A stretch of 64,000 nucleotides of DNA from positions 620,001 to 684,000 of the forward strand of contig CAJZBQ010000025.1 in NCBI GenBank assembly GCA_914767885.1, read 5' to 3'. Numbering within the stretch: position 1 is the first letter of the stretch; the number at the start of each line of letters is the position of its first letter. Source of the DNA: Blepharisma stoltei. Lineage: Eukaryota > Ciliophora > Heterotrichea > Heterotrichida > Blepharismidae. Both the position numbers and the translations under genes were made by a program. The notes under the pieces were generated by a model. The model ran no database searches and had not been told where the DNA came from. It worked only from the letters and a program-made list of their open reading frames with translations. Positions 1 to 11,429 of the stretch are shown in pieces.

Positions 1-970
1 TTTCTCAATATTTTTTAAAAGTCTTGTAAAATCCTGTGATTGCATTTAGGTTTCACGTCAACAAAACATGTTTTAAATCCTAGACCTTTAACAATTGCTA
101 ATTGGTAATAATTAATGCTATTTTTTCCGAAATTCTCCAATTATTACTATCTATAGCATAAATTGGTAAGCCCCAATATCCAGTTTGAGATCTTGTTAAA
201 TTTTGTGCTAAACAATTCTCCAAATCCGCTTTCTAAAATTCCTATAGGATCACAATTTGATCATCCAATTACTAAAAATCTTGATGGCCAAGGATTCTGC
301 TATCACCGATTTATACGAGATCCACACAATGGAGTGGATGAGCTTCTATTTTAGGAAATCACGACTGCTTCCACTCACGAAGGGACTGAAAAGAGTTAGA
401 GGTTGGATTCGTTTATAGGATAAATCTAGAAGGGCTTATATGTTAATGATATAGCGCTACTTCTACCATCGAAAGAAGAGTTACAAAAGATGTGCCAAAT
501 AGTGAGCACGTGAGCAAGGAAATTTGAGCTAAATATTAACCCAAGCGAGTCAGAAACTCTGCATATTCCTCACCGAGGGATCAGTAGTCTCCAGAAGCAA
601 ACCTTTTTCTACTTTATCCTGCTAAGGCAGAAGCTTCCATTGCTGGAGGGGAGGGAACCCTAGCCAGAGTGCAAACACCTAGCACTGTAGATTCCTTTTT
701 AGACTGGTTTACTTTGCAGTAAGCCCTCAAAAGAGGGTAGGCCCGTTACACTCCCCATTTTATCGTTTTATAGGTAAGATATCGATTAATTTTTCAATTT
801 TTTATTATTTTTTGCCAAACTCTGTTTTACAAGCAACTATTAAATATTTAATAATGGATAATTTAAGTAAAATTTTTCTTTCTACATAAATTAGCAACTT
901 ACTCATTTTTACTAAAATCTTACTAATTTTTATCCAATTTAAGTAATTTTTTCACTAAATTTAGAGTGGG
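1..970. mobile_element. AT-rich flank with decayed LINE reverse-transcriptase fragment
   Basis: Positions 163-620 on the plus strand read as a broken non-LTR retrotransposon RT. One frame gives YVNDIALLLPSKEELQ followed by a TGA-encoded Trp in 'STWARKF', then 'INPSESE'. This matches the usual (F/Y)ADD catalytic box and the following 'W...KFGL..N..K(S/T)E' helix of LINE RTs. The FADD box is damaged (YVND), and stops (TAG, TAA) interrupt the frame at 352, about 404, 421 and 427, so it is dead. The rest to about 760 is GC-richer without recognisable coding, and 770-970 is AT-rich. I see no other gene here. The RT call rests on motif resemblance only. Confidence 0.5.
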
Positions 971-979
971 TAATAAAAA

Positions 980-3900
980 ATGCTAAAGCTTTTGTTGTCT
1001 TTGGCTCTTCTTATCTTTCAGCTACTCTATGCTACAGGCCAAGACCATTCAGATCAAAACGAAGGCTTCATAAACTTCAACTTTGGCCTTAGTTCATCTG
1101 GCAATAGCCCAGATTCCATCCATCACTCGATCCAAGAAGGCATCGTCTCTCATAAGGATGGCAAAATTGAAGGAAATGAAGTGAAATCGGGAGAATTTGA
1201 CTTACTTCCCCTCCAACATGACAGAATAAAACCATTATAAACCCCCCTATTTTAGCTCTCCTAGTAAAAATTTTTTATATATAAATTTATATTAAACATA
1301 AAAAATAAAATAGCAATTATTATAGTATTGGCTTATATAATCATAAACTTAAAACCCAGCAGATGCAAGCAAAAGGTCTTATAATTTTATTTGGATTTAC
1401 GAAAAATTTGAAATTTTTCTTCTAATATTGCTATTAAGAATATTTTAAAAAAATTTAACCCTCGCCATGAGAGAGCAAAAATCGGGCTCGCTCATAGAAG
1501 GGGATTTAGAATCACTTACCCAATTCACTCAGCATCAAATCCAAGGAGAAATCATTTATCATGGGGATGAGAACAATGGGAAGAGTGAAGCAAAAACTGA
1601 AAATTCAGGGCTGAGTAGCTCAACTCAGAACCTTATTAATGATGGCGCTTCTAGTGAAGAAAAAAGAAAATTAGGAGTAAGTGAAGAAAAATTCGAGGAA
1701 ACAGGCTTAAGTTTCTCCAACAAATTCAGCTCAAATTCTGAACAAGCTGATACTAATTATCAAAATGAAAAAAATGAGTCAAAAAAAATAGAAAGGCGCT
1801 TAGAATGCAACGATGGCTATTGACTAGATGGTAGTAATTGCTCATCTTGTACTGAACCTTGTGCTACTTGTTCAGGATCAGCCACTACTTGTGATAGCTG
1901 TATGGACTCAGATAATATGAATTTATCAGCTGGCAGTTGCACATGCAAAACTGGTTACTTTGATACTTGATCTTATACATGTGAAGCTTGCACAGCTCCT
2001 TGTGATACTTGTTCAGGATATAGCACTACTTGCTTAACTTGTTTAGACTCAGATAACATGAATTTCTCAAGCAATACTTGCACATGCAAAACTGGTTACT
2101 TTGATTTTTCATCTTCAACATGTGTGGCAACTTGTACTGCTCCTTGCGATACTTGTTCAGAATATACCACTACTTGCACAAGTTGTTTAGACTCAGATAA
2201 CATGGATTTATATTACGTTGCTTGCACATGCAAAACTGGCTACTTTGATACTTCGTCTAATACATGTAAAGCTTGTACTGCTCCTTGTGCTACTTGTTTA
2301 GGATCTGCAACAACTTGTGATAGTTGCATGGACTCAGATAATATGGATTTATCAGCAGGCAGTTGTACATGCAAAGTTGGGTACTTTGATATTATATCTT
2401 CGAAATGTGTGGCAATTTGTACTGCTCCTTGTGATACTTGTTCAGGATATACCACTACTTGCTCAAGTTGTTTAGACTCATCAAATATGGATTTATCAGG
2501 CGGTATTTGCACATGCAAAACTGGCTACTTTGATATTTCACCTGAAGTATGTAAAGATTGCATTGCTCCTTGTGATACTTGCTTAGGCTCAGCCACTACT
2601 TGCTTAAGTTGTTTAGATTCAGATAATATGAATTTATCAAGCAATACTTGCACGTGCAAAACTGGCTACTTTGATACTTCATCTAATACATGTAAAGCTT
2701 GCACTGCTCCTTGCGCTACTTGCTCAGGCCTAGCCACTATTTGTGAGAGTTGTGTGGACTCAGATAATATGGATTTATCAAGCAATACTTGCACATGCAA
2801 AACTGGCTACTTTGATACTTCATCTGAAACATGTAAAGCTTGCACAGCTCCTTGTGATAGTTGTTCAGTATATACCACTACTTGCTTAAGTTGTTTAGAC
2901 TCAGATAATATGGATTTATCAGGCGGTGTTTGCATATGCAAAACTGGTTATTTTGATTCTGGATCTTCGACATGTAAAGCTTGCACAGCACCTTGTGATA
3001 CTTGCTCAGGATCAGCTACTAATTGTTTAACTTGTATAGACTCAGCAAATATGAGTTTATCAGGTACGACTTGTATATGCAAAACTGGGCACTTTGATAT
3101 GGTATCTTTGATGTGTTGTGCTGAGCCTTGTGCGACTTGCTCAGGATTTGCCACTACTTGTTTAAGTTGTATAGACTCATCAAATATGGATTTATCAGGA
3201 GGTACTTGTACATGCAAATTTGGCTACTTTGATACTGGATCTTCTGCATGCTGACCTTGCAATGCTCCTTGTGATACTTGCTCAGGCTCACACACTACTT
3301 GTTCAAGTTGTTTAGACTCAGATAATATGAATTTCTCAAGCAATACTTGCACATGCAAAACTGGGTACTTTGATACTTCATCTAATACATGTAAAGCTTG
3401 CACTGCTCCTTGTGATACTTGTTGAGGATCAGCTACTACTTGTGAAAGTTGCATGGACTCAGATAATATGGATTTATCAGCTTTCAATTGCAAATGCAAA
3501 GCTGGGTACTTTGATACTGGATCTAATACATGTCAAGCTTGCACTGCTCCTTGTGCTACTTGTTCATGATCAGCTACTGCTTGTGAAAGTTGCATGGACT
3601 CAGATAATATGAATTTAGAAAGCAATGCTTGCACATGCAAAACTGGTTACTTTGATACTGGATCATCTGCATGTGAAGCTTGTACAGCTCCTTGTGATAC
3701 TTGTTCAGGATATAGCACTACTTGCTTAATTTGTTTAGACTCAGATAATATGAATTTATCAGGTGGGAGTTGTACATGCAAAACTGGCTACTTTGATTAT
3801 GGATCTTTTACATGTAAAGATTGCACTGCACCTTGTACTACTTGCTCAGGATCAGACACTGCTTGTTTAAGTTGCATGGACTCATCAAATATGGATTTAT

Positions 3901-4692
3901 CAGGTGCAACTTGCACATGCAAAACTGGCTACTTTGATTCTGGCTCTTCGACATGTAAAGCTTGCACAGCACCTTGTGCTACATGCTCTGGAAGCAGTAT
4001 TCATTGCCTAACATGCAATTCAGCTTACTATTTAAATGGATCGATCTGCGTTCCTTGTGGTCAAAATTGCTTATCCTGCAATAATTCCCAGTGCGTAAAT
4101 TGCAAAAATACTTTCATCAGAAGCACTAAAGCAAATATATTTAATATATTTAGAAATTTATAAAGCAAATATCCTAAATTTTAAACTATAAGACCCACAG
4201 CTTACAAATCCAGCAAATTGTGAATGCTCCAAAGGCTTTTATATAAATAATCAAGTTTGTACTGGTAATAACTAATTAGCATGCCCAGATGGCTGCACAG
4301 AATGCACTTCATCAATAAATTGCACAGCATGCAAAAGCGAGTTTTATTTGCATGATTATGGAGATATTGTAAACTGCACATGTAATAATAATTTAGCTTG
4401 CGATCAGTCAACTTATTTATGTGGAAATCGTACAGAGCTAGCTTGCAGCAATTCTTCAGTTGGGTTTGAGCTTGATTTCTATGAAGGAAAAATAATGATT
4501 AATTTCGCAGCAAATTTAGGAAGGACACTACAGAAGAATAATTTTATTATCAAGTATGGGGATAATAAGATATATGATACCTCTTCTAGTACCTTAGAGT
4601 CAATAGACAATTTGCACTATTATATTCATACAACTTTAAGTGACTGTGACCTACCAATAAATGTTGATCTGCGTTTTAATCTTGTAGCCTAA
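980..4692 (+). CDS. Gene D: secreted Cys-rich tandem-repeat protein (interrupted germline form)
   Basis: It starts at ATG 980, preceded by GGGTAATAAAA as in gene B, with a signal peptide (MLKLLLSLALLIFQLLYATG). Residues to about 200 are acidic and low in Cys. From about 1810 follow some 14 repeats of about 48 residues of the form 'CTAPCDTCSGxATTCLSCLDSDNMDLS...CTCKTGYFD', a furin-like/growth-factor-receptor type Cys-rich array. The last 140 residues are non-repetitive. In-frame TGA codons (near 1969, 3253, 3423 and 3567) fall at repeat positions and are read as Trp. Removal of one 271-bp MITE-type IES, one 67-bp (or 76-bp) IES and one 15-nt intron gives 3,360 nt, 1,120 codons. Unlike genes A and B there is no REJ, GPS or membrane part. 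The 3' end coincides with the start of the tandem duplication, so D may be truncated. Role unknown; a cell-surface or secreted protein is inferred. Confidence 0.72.
1238..1508. mobile_element. MITE-derived IES in gene D (271 bp, TTA repeat)
   Basis: It is flanked by TTA at 1235-1237 and 1506-1508. Ends are TAAACCCCCCTAT and the inverse of CTATxxGAAGGGGAT-type sequence. The right end contains a palindrome around CATGAGAGAGC/GCTCGCTCAT, the decayed tight hairpin of the C/G-tract MITEs, here in reverse orientation. Excision joins ...IKPL to ESLTQ in frame; left in, it puts a TAA into gene D. Confidence 0.7.
1810..4030 (+). repeat. Intragenic tandem repeats of about 144 bp in gene D
   Basis: About 14 imperfect units each encode two CxxC-type clusters, the phrase 'LDSDNMDLS' (variants CMDSDNMNLS, CIDSSNMDLS) and 'CTCKTGYFD'. 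Units differ mainly at synonymous or conservative positions and in the residues after YFD. Confidence 0.85.
4138..4204. other. Short IES in gene D (67 or 76 bp, TA-bounded)
   Basis: Stops occur in frame between ...STKAN and NPANCEC. Joining the TA at 4136-4137 to the TA at 4203-4204 restores STKAN-TNPANCEC. The TA at 4127-4128 works equally well (76 bp). An 11-bp direct repeat TAAAGCAAATA (4127-4137, 4161-4171) lies inside, so the exact left end is ambiguous. Confidence 0.55.
4265..4279 (+). other. 15-nt intron in gene D
   Basis: GTAATAACTAATTAG is exactly 15 nt, starts GT, ends AG and contains an in-frame TAA. Removing it joins 'VCT' to 'ACPDGCTEC' in frame. This is the characteristic heterotrich intron length. 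Confidence 0.8.
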
Positions 4693-5479
4693 AACATCAA
4701 TAAAATAAGTAGGTCCTGATATGATAAATAATATATTTTGAAATATTTGAGGTTAAGAATGATTATATCTATATAAAGCTTTGCAAAATTTCTGGATTTA
4801 GATTAAAAATTATGAAGTCCAGATTATTGCATAATTCTTCTTACAAGTCTTTCATCTAAATTAATTGTATAGCAATCATGTCACGCTTCTTCTAAAGATT
4901 CATAGCCCTATTTGCATCGTCTAAATTTCGATTCTTCGCTGCTTACTCTTTAGAAATTATTTGAAATTTAATAAGAGATAATCCTTTGCCTAATAAGACC
5001 TTCGCAAAGTTAATCATGGCTTTGAGCTAGATTTTATAGTAACTTTTGTTTTTTCAAATACCTTCAGCATTTATAACATTAAGAAAAATCGATTCTTCTA
5101 TAAATTTTATAAAATTATAGGAGGTTCTTTGATAATTTGAAAAACTATTTTTATAATATTTATTTGGCTAAGCTCATTTAAATCCTGATGTATAATAATA
5201 TTATAGCACTCATCTTAAATAATACTTTTCTTAAGACTTTTACAAAACTAAATAAAAATTAAGAATTCAAAGATAATCTGCTTTAGTTTTTATTAATGCA
5301 ATTAAATGTAATTCCCTTTCTAATCTAAACTTGAATTTATGCCTTAAATAAAGAAATACACAGGATTTATCTGGCTAATTTATCTATGTATTATTGCAAA
5401 AGATAAATACTATTTAGAATTGAATACTTATATCTGATTAGGATCGCAGAGTACATGTATACTCTTACATAAAATTTCA

Positions 5480-6600
5480 TATTTATTCGAATTCAGTTAT
5501 GGTCTTAAAGCAAAAATTTGAGTACTAAATGGTGTTTAAGAGTATTCTGAGTCCAACGATTCATATGAACTTTTTGAGCAATTTTGAAAGAGCATTTTAT
5601 AGATAAACAAGGAGATCCAATATATGTATGGTTCAAAAACTAGAAAACCCTCGTCGGCGGTTAAGGAGGTATTAGAGCTTGCGCCGCATAATAGCCTGCG
5701 AGCTAGCCCTTACGATTTCGAATCGAATGGCCTTATAAAAACAAAATCAATAAAAGCAGGGAAAAGATGCAGATGGAGTGCTTATGATTTGACCTCAAAA
5801 ATGGCTACCCATGCATCCAAGTCCAAAGTCTTGTGCTCCAAACAGCATGGATAATCCTGGCCGCATTGCTGGCGAAGCACTTACAAAAAATTTAGACAGA
5901 ATTTCATTGAGTCACAAGAAGTAAAGCCTTTAGATAACAGTATAGCTGTTGAAGCTTCACAAAGAGCTGTTTTATAGCTTACCTATAACTAAAATGGCGT
6001 TAAAGGTGTATGCAAAAGCCAATGGTGCGAAATAGACTCATTTGAAACTAGAGAAGAAAAATAGCTGACAGAGTGGCTAGGATTTTCTTAATGAAAGGAA
6101 AGCCTACGCTCCAAAAAGGCACTTAAAGTAATTTTTTACAACCTAAGGGCTGCAAGATCATCAAAAACTCAAAATTTGGCTGATATAGTCTCTCACTAGT
6201 TTCTACAAGTCAGCTGCTAAGGGACCAAATTAATGTCAACTGAAGATATAGTCCCTGACTTTATTATAACCAAATTAGTATGAAATAGACTTCAATAAAT
6301 AAATTACAAAATAAGCGAATGGACTTTAGAAGGATTATCAAAATCAATTGAACAAATAAGATTATTAAAAGAATTCAAAATCCAGCCAACTCATGTCTTT
6401 TTCTTTATAAGTTAGATGGATTATGATATGAAGGAAAAAAACAAAGATTTAGGCTCAGTCGCTTGAAATTTTAATGTCGCTTTAATTCCAGAAGATCAAG
6501 ACTTAAGAGAGAAAAGACTCAAAATTATAAAGAGCATTCCATAAAGCTGCATGCAGGATTCACCAACTTTGGGATGAGCATTAAAGTAGATTAAAGAAAA
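5480..6600 (+). pseudogene. Degraded coding debris, unit 1
   Basis: Coding-like composition (GC-richer than the flanks) but broken by many TAA/TAG codons and frameshifts. Readable pieces include a 76-codon frame at 5624-5854, 'SQEVKPLDNSIAVEASQRA' near 5915 and 'FNVALIPEDQDLRE' near 6470. The second unit has the same pieces with different lesions, so decay began before the duplication. I do not recognise the family. Confidence 0.4.
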
Positions 6601-7437
6601 TTTCATATTTGTTCCTATAATCTCCATTTAATTTCATTTGAAAACTCATTTTCGATAGAAAGAATCTCCAAATTTCCTTAATTTATTTCTAATAATGCTA
6701 ATATTAAAAGATAAATTTTAAGTTCTCTTAATCTTTTAATTTTTTGCTTACATTTTATTCTTTCAATCACAGCTTATATTGACAATAACGACGGCAATCA
6801 GAAAATCTTAATCAACTATATTCTTAATCATGTATTTTATTATAAAAATTGATTTTATATCCTAGAAATACGAAAGATCTAATAGCTGAAGTTTAATTAA
6901 GTTGAGATATATTTAGTTTTAGTTTTAATTTTATTAATGACTTACTTATTTAACTAATAAAGAAGTATAATAAAAAATACAAAATCTCAATGTGATCTTG
7001 TTCAGATATGAAAAATTGTTCCATGTGTGGAACCCAAAATCCACATGTGAAGCCCCAATATTTGAATGCTTTGCATTAGAATTTGGATTCGAAATAGGAA
7101 TAATTTTTCATGTCTCATCCTAATCACAAATAATCCAACGGATTATAAATTTGTTTGAATATGGAATTTAATAATTTTTAATTGATTCGGTAAAATCTCT
7201 ATTAATTTATTTCAACAGAAACATACTTGCGAGATTTGAACTATTCTATATCCACTTTAAATCAAAGCAGCCTAATAGAATAATTATTTTAATGATTTAT
7301 ATTAATGCTATTAATAACTTATAAGGATGAGATCATTATTTTCTAATAAATCATAGCAAGATTTATATTTCAATTCTTGCTATTCTTATCTCATATGATT
7401 ATTCGTTGGATTTTTATCAATATTTTCAATTTCCTTA

Positions 7438-7832
7438 CTCCCCCCCCCCCCCCCTCCGTGAGCGAACAAAAAAATTTTGTTCGCTCACGGAGGGGGGTTA
7501 ATTTTTTTTTTTAAAAAAATTTATATATAAATTTTATAAAAAAATATTTTTTCGAAATTTAAAAAAATCCTAATTTGCAAAAATTGGGAAGCAAATATTA
7601 ATTCAATTGCAAAATTTTATGTTTTTAAAACGCAATTTGTTTAAAATTAAACAGAATTTAGCTCTAGATTTCATTATACTAATTATCACTTATATATCAA
7701 AATTTTTTCCATTAAAATTTTTTTCTCTTAAAAAAAAATTTTTTGTTCACTCACGGAGGGTGGGTTTTTGGTCAAAAAATGGCGATTTTTCTAATGGTTT
7801 TGTTCGCTCACGGAGGGGGGGGGGGGGAGTTA
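7438..7832 (+). mobile_element. MITE subfamily alpha, 395 bp, TTA duplication
   Basis: It is flanked by TTA at 7435-7437 and 7830-7832. The left end is a long C tract followed by CTCCGTGAGCGAAC and at once its inverse (near-perfect palindrome around 7455-7497). The right end has two direct copies of the inverse motif, about 40 bp apart, ending in a long G tract. The interior is AT-rich. Unit 2 of the duplication has the uninterrupted site (13145-13160), an empty-site control for insertion. No transposase is encoded. Confidence 0.92.
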
Positions 7833-8079
7833 TTTTATTTGGTTTTTACGTGTGTTTTATTTGCATTTCCTTCTTAGCTTTTTCATTAGCTTGAATTTTT
7901 TTGAGTGCTATTTCTTGTAATCCTTGGATCTTTCTTTAATATTCCGCAACTCCTTTCCTTAATGGATTGCACTTAACAATATTACATCAATTTCTGCACC
8001 TCAAACTTTTTATAGCCGTATAATTTACTGTTAATCGCTTTAAGATCCATTTCGAATGTATCTTCTTGCCCATATACTA

Positions 8080-8420
8080 AAAGTTTTTTTGAAGATCTTC
8101 AATTTTTCCATAAAATAAACTTTTTTGATTGCTTAATGCTATTCTCATTTAATAATAATTTTGCTCTGCAGGATGAAAATAGTAAACTAGCTCAGATAAA
8201 GTATCAAAATTCTTCCAACTATATTTTCTAAATAAAATGATCAGAGGGCTATTCGATCTCACTCATTTTAAACTTATCGATTGTTCCAGATAAGTTAATG
8301 TATAGTGATTTTATTTGAAGGCCCAAGAGATTTTTCACTCTTCATGATTTTTCTGAGTATTATTTCTGTGAGTTCTGGTCTTCCAATATGTTTAAATTGG
8401 TGATTCATCGAATTATAGAT
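8080..8420 (-). pseudogene. Broken gene-H-like fragment, unit 1
   Basis: On the minus strand it resembles the gene H segment 'MIGRPELTERMLRRITK...LYINLSGIIDELMLNELEIALWAIYLENL', with 'LIGRPELTEIILRKI' and 'LYINLSGTIDKF' still readable, but with stops and frameshifts. It is an older duplicate lying just downstream of gene H. Confidence 0.6.
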
Positions 8421-9083
8421 ATAAAAACAATAAAGAAAATTTTCCTTGCTTTCAAAAATTGTCTATTCAGCTTGAATTTTCAAATATATCTAATGATAAG
8501 CTGTTGAAAATTTCTCTTATTCATTATTTAAATTACTTAATAAACTAATTTATTTGGGATTATTAAAGATTATGTTTCTAAGCATAATTTAAATAAGAAC
8601 GACCGATTTTATATATTATAATGCGAAAAGTGTAAGAATTAATGTTTTATATGCTATAGAGATTCTTCATTGATCTAAACAACTTGATTTTCAAATCAAC
8701 TATTTTCGAAGAATAGAAAAAGTTTAATAGAGATAATTCGTCCAAATCACGAGAAATATTTTTGGATGCAATCTCTTTATAATTCAAATAGAAAATTCGA
8801 TATTAAAAGATTAATAGTTTTAATTTGATTAATCCATAGACTTTTTTGCTGTAAAAGCAAATGGCTGATAAAATCTAAATTCATTATAATTAAATTCTTT
8901 AAGGTAAAAATTAAAATTTAGCGAAATATAATCATCTCTTTGCTTATTTTCTTATTTCATGAAATTCTTTGACACTATTTTGATGCAGTGTTGCCTTCTT
9001 TAAAAATTAATATTATAAAATTCTGATTTGCTAAAATAAAACATAAAACATTTAATAAGAGTGAAATAATCATTTTATTATAC

Positions 9084-10052
9084 CTAATATTTTGTAAAAA
9101 ATTGATCAGGATTCAGGTCATTATAATCTATCAAACCATCACAGAATTTTTCTATCTTTGCAATATCAGGATCTTTATAAGTAGGATCTATATTATTTAT
9201 AGCATTGCTAGGATTTTTATCAGTAGGATCTATATTATTTATAAGATTTTCAGGATATTTTTCAGTATTTATAAGATTTCCATCTTTTTCAATCTTCATT
9301 TTTTTTTTACTTATATTTTGAATTCTCTTCATTGATTTTAATTTTTTGGGGCGATTAGTATTTTGATTTTTAAGTTCTCTTCTTTTTCTCTTTTCAACAG
9401 TATTTAATGCGACTATTTGCTCTCCTTTATCTGCATAAGGAACCGCAGTCAATAAAATAGCGTCAACATAATAGTTATAATTTAGCATGCAATAATCACT
9501 ATTTTTATCTTTGACAACTTTCAGCATATTCAATTTTTCATTAATCATTTTCAAATTTACTTTAATCTCACCCTCATATTTCGTCATCCATGATTGAAAA
9601 TTTTCTTCAAAATGTTTTATCTTTACATTGAGATACATGCGATAAAGCCCAATGCTATCTTCGTTTAAAACCTGTTTTGCCTTATATGCTGTATATAAAA
9701 GAAACCTCTCTGCATATGTATCAAAGTTTTTTCATACTAAGTTTTCTAAATAAATTGCCCATAGTGCAATCTCTAGCTCATTTAGCATAAGTTCATCAAT
9801 AATTCCTGATAAGTTTATATATAAAGGTCTTGCTTGGAAATCCTTTGGGATGCGATCATATTTTGTGATACGCCTAAGCATTCTCTCTGTTAATTCTGGC
9901 CTTCCTATCATCTTGAATTCCCTGTTTAAACGATAATAAGCATTTAAGGAGCTTATTATGTCCATTTCTCCTTGTAGCCTTTCAATCTCATTCGGTTGTT
10001 CACTTTTTGCTGCCAAAATGCTGCTGTTGCTTAAAAAACTCTTTAAGCTCAT
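9084..10052 (-). CDS. Gene H, copy 1: unknown 322-aa protein
   Basis: One open frame of 969 nt under UGA=Trp; the only TGA is at 9732-9734, giving 'LENLVWKNFDTYAERF'. There is no signal peptide or membrane segment. Residues 1-190 look mostly helical ('ERLQGEMDIISSLNAYYRLNREF', then 'RPELTERMLRRI', with 'WAIYLENL' next). A strongly basic stretch (KRKRRELKNQNTNRPKKLK) suggests nucleic-acid binding or nuclear location, though this is only inference. The C-terminus has two or three repeats of 'INNIDPTDKNP'. It sits in a duplicated, otherwise degenerate region with a broken third relative nearby, so it may belong to a germline repeat or parasitic element. I do not recognise the family. Confidence 0.6.
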
Positions 10053-10529
10053 TTTATTATTTTGAAACTCTTACTTTTATGATCTGATAGATAATTTTTT
10101 AAAATGGAGAAAATGGACTCTATCGGTATTTAAAGGTATTTGATATTTATCTAAGAATAAAAAAGATTGATATAAAATAGATATAGAGATAATAATTATC
10201 TGCTGATTAATATTAGAATAATGAATAAAGAACTGTGAATTCTTTAAGTAATAGTTGATATAAGATCTACAGGTCTAATATTTGAAATTTTTACGTTGTG
10301 ATCATTTATGAGCTTTAGTGAGAGTATCTTTTCTTTTATTCATGATATTATTGACTCTTTCCCATATAAATAGACCATTTTTTACAATTTTCCAATAAAT
10401 TATTTATATGAAAAAAAGGGTTAAGTATGCTCTTGCTTAGTATTCTCAAGTATGTTTAATTCATGAAATTTTGGACTTAAACATCAATCCGTAATGAAAT
10501 ATTAATGAGCAACTATAATGAATGAATAA

Positions 10530-10614
10530 TAAACTCAGTTTGAAAATAATAATTTATTATTATTTTTTTATTTTTCATTATAAATATAATTTATGAGCTT
10601 CTGTTGAGATAAGT
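10530..10614. other. Junction between duplication units
   Basis: AT-rich, low-complexity sequence with no homology to the repeat unit, separating the end of unit 1 from the start of unit 2. Confidence 0.6.
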
Positions 10615-11429
10615 AACTGTGATCTGCCAATAAATGTTGATCTCGTTTTAATCCTTTAGCCTAAAACATCAATTAAATAAACAGGCTCTGATATGGTAAA
10701 TAATATATTTTGAAATATTTGAGGTTAAGAATGATTATATCTATATAAAGCTTTGCAAAATCTCTGGATTTAGATTAAAAATTGTGAAGTCCAGATTATT
10801 GCACAAGTCTTTCATCTAAATTAATTGTATAGCAATTATGCCCGCTTCTTCTAAAGATTTATAGCCCTATTTGCATCGTCTAAATTTCGATTCTTCGTTT
10901 CTTACTCTTTAGAAATTATTTGAAATTTAATACAAGATAATCCTTTGCCTAATAAGACCTTCACAAAGTTAATAATGACGCTAAGCTAGATTTTATAGTA
11001 GCAGCATTTATAACATTAAGAAAAATTGATTCTTCTATAAATTTTATAAAATTATAGAAGGTTCTTTGATAATTTCGAAAAGTTATTTTTATAATCGTTA
11101 GCCAAACTAATTTAAATCCTGATGCATAATAATATTATAGCAAAACTAAATAAAAATTAAGAATTCAAAAATAATCTGTTTTAGTTTATATTAATGCAAA
11201 TATTAGTGATGAAATGAAATTCCCTTTCTAATCTAACTTGAAATTTATGCCTTAAATAAAGAATTGCACAGAATTTATCTGGCTAATTTATCTATGAATT
11301 ATTATATTTACTAATTAAAAAGATAAATACTATTTAGAATCGAATACTTATATCTGATTAGGATAGCAGAGTATATGTATACTCTTGCATAAAATTTCAT
11401 ATTTATTCGATTTTAATTATGGTCTTAAA

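Larger units (their letters stand above)
4640..10520. repeat. Tandem duplication, unit 1 (about 5.9 kb)
   Basis: It aligns along its length with 10615-15855 in direct orientation. It starts within the last 50 bp of gene D (AATGTTGATCT...AAAACATCAAT) and ends at 'CTCAAGTATGTTTAATTCATG...'. Unit 1 contains two stretches absent from unit 2: the 395-bp MITE at 7438 and roughly 300 bp near 6850-7160. Contents are degraded coding debris (5480-6600), MITE, a broken H-like fragment and intact gene H. Confidence 0.85.

Noticed and set aside
2240-3499. Long minus-strand open frames across gene D (and plus-strand ones across genes A and B), rich in V-H-Q
   Set aside because: They are antisense shadows of the Cys-rich repeats: the repeated codons keep the opposite strand open. 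No independent start or composition signal.
1830-4020. CRISPR-like regular repeats
   Set aside because: The 144-bp units are protein-coding with conserved Cys codons and no unique spacers; the setting is eukaryotic.
7438-7832. Assigning the alpha MITE firmly to a pogo-derived family
   Set aside because: Size and host fit what I recall of BogoMITE, but the T-N-A duplication is not the plain TA of pogo, and no transposase or reference sequence was available to compare.
9694-9736. Calling the 43-bp TA-bounded segment in gene H copy 1 an IES
   Set aside because: Its removal shifts the frame and it encodes residues continuous with the protein. A deletion in copy 2 is simpler.
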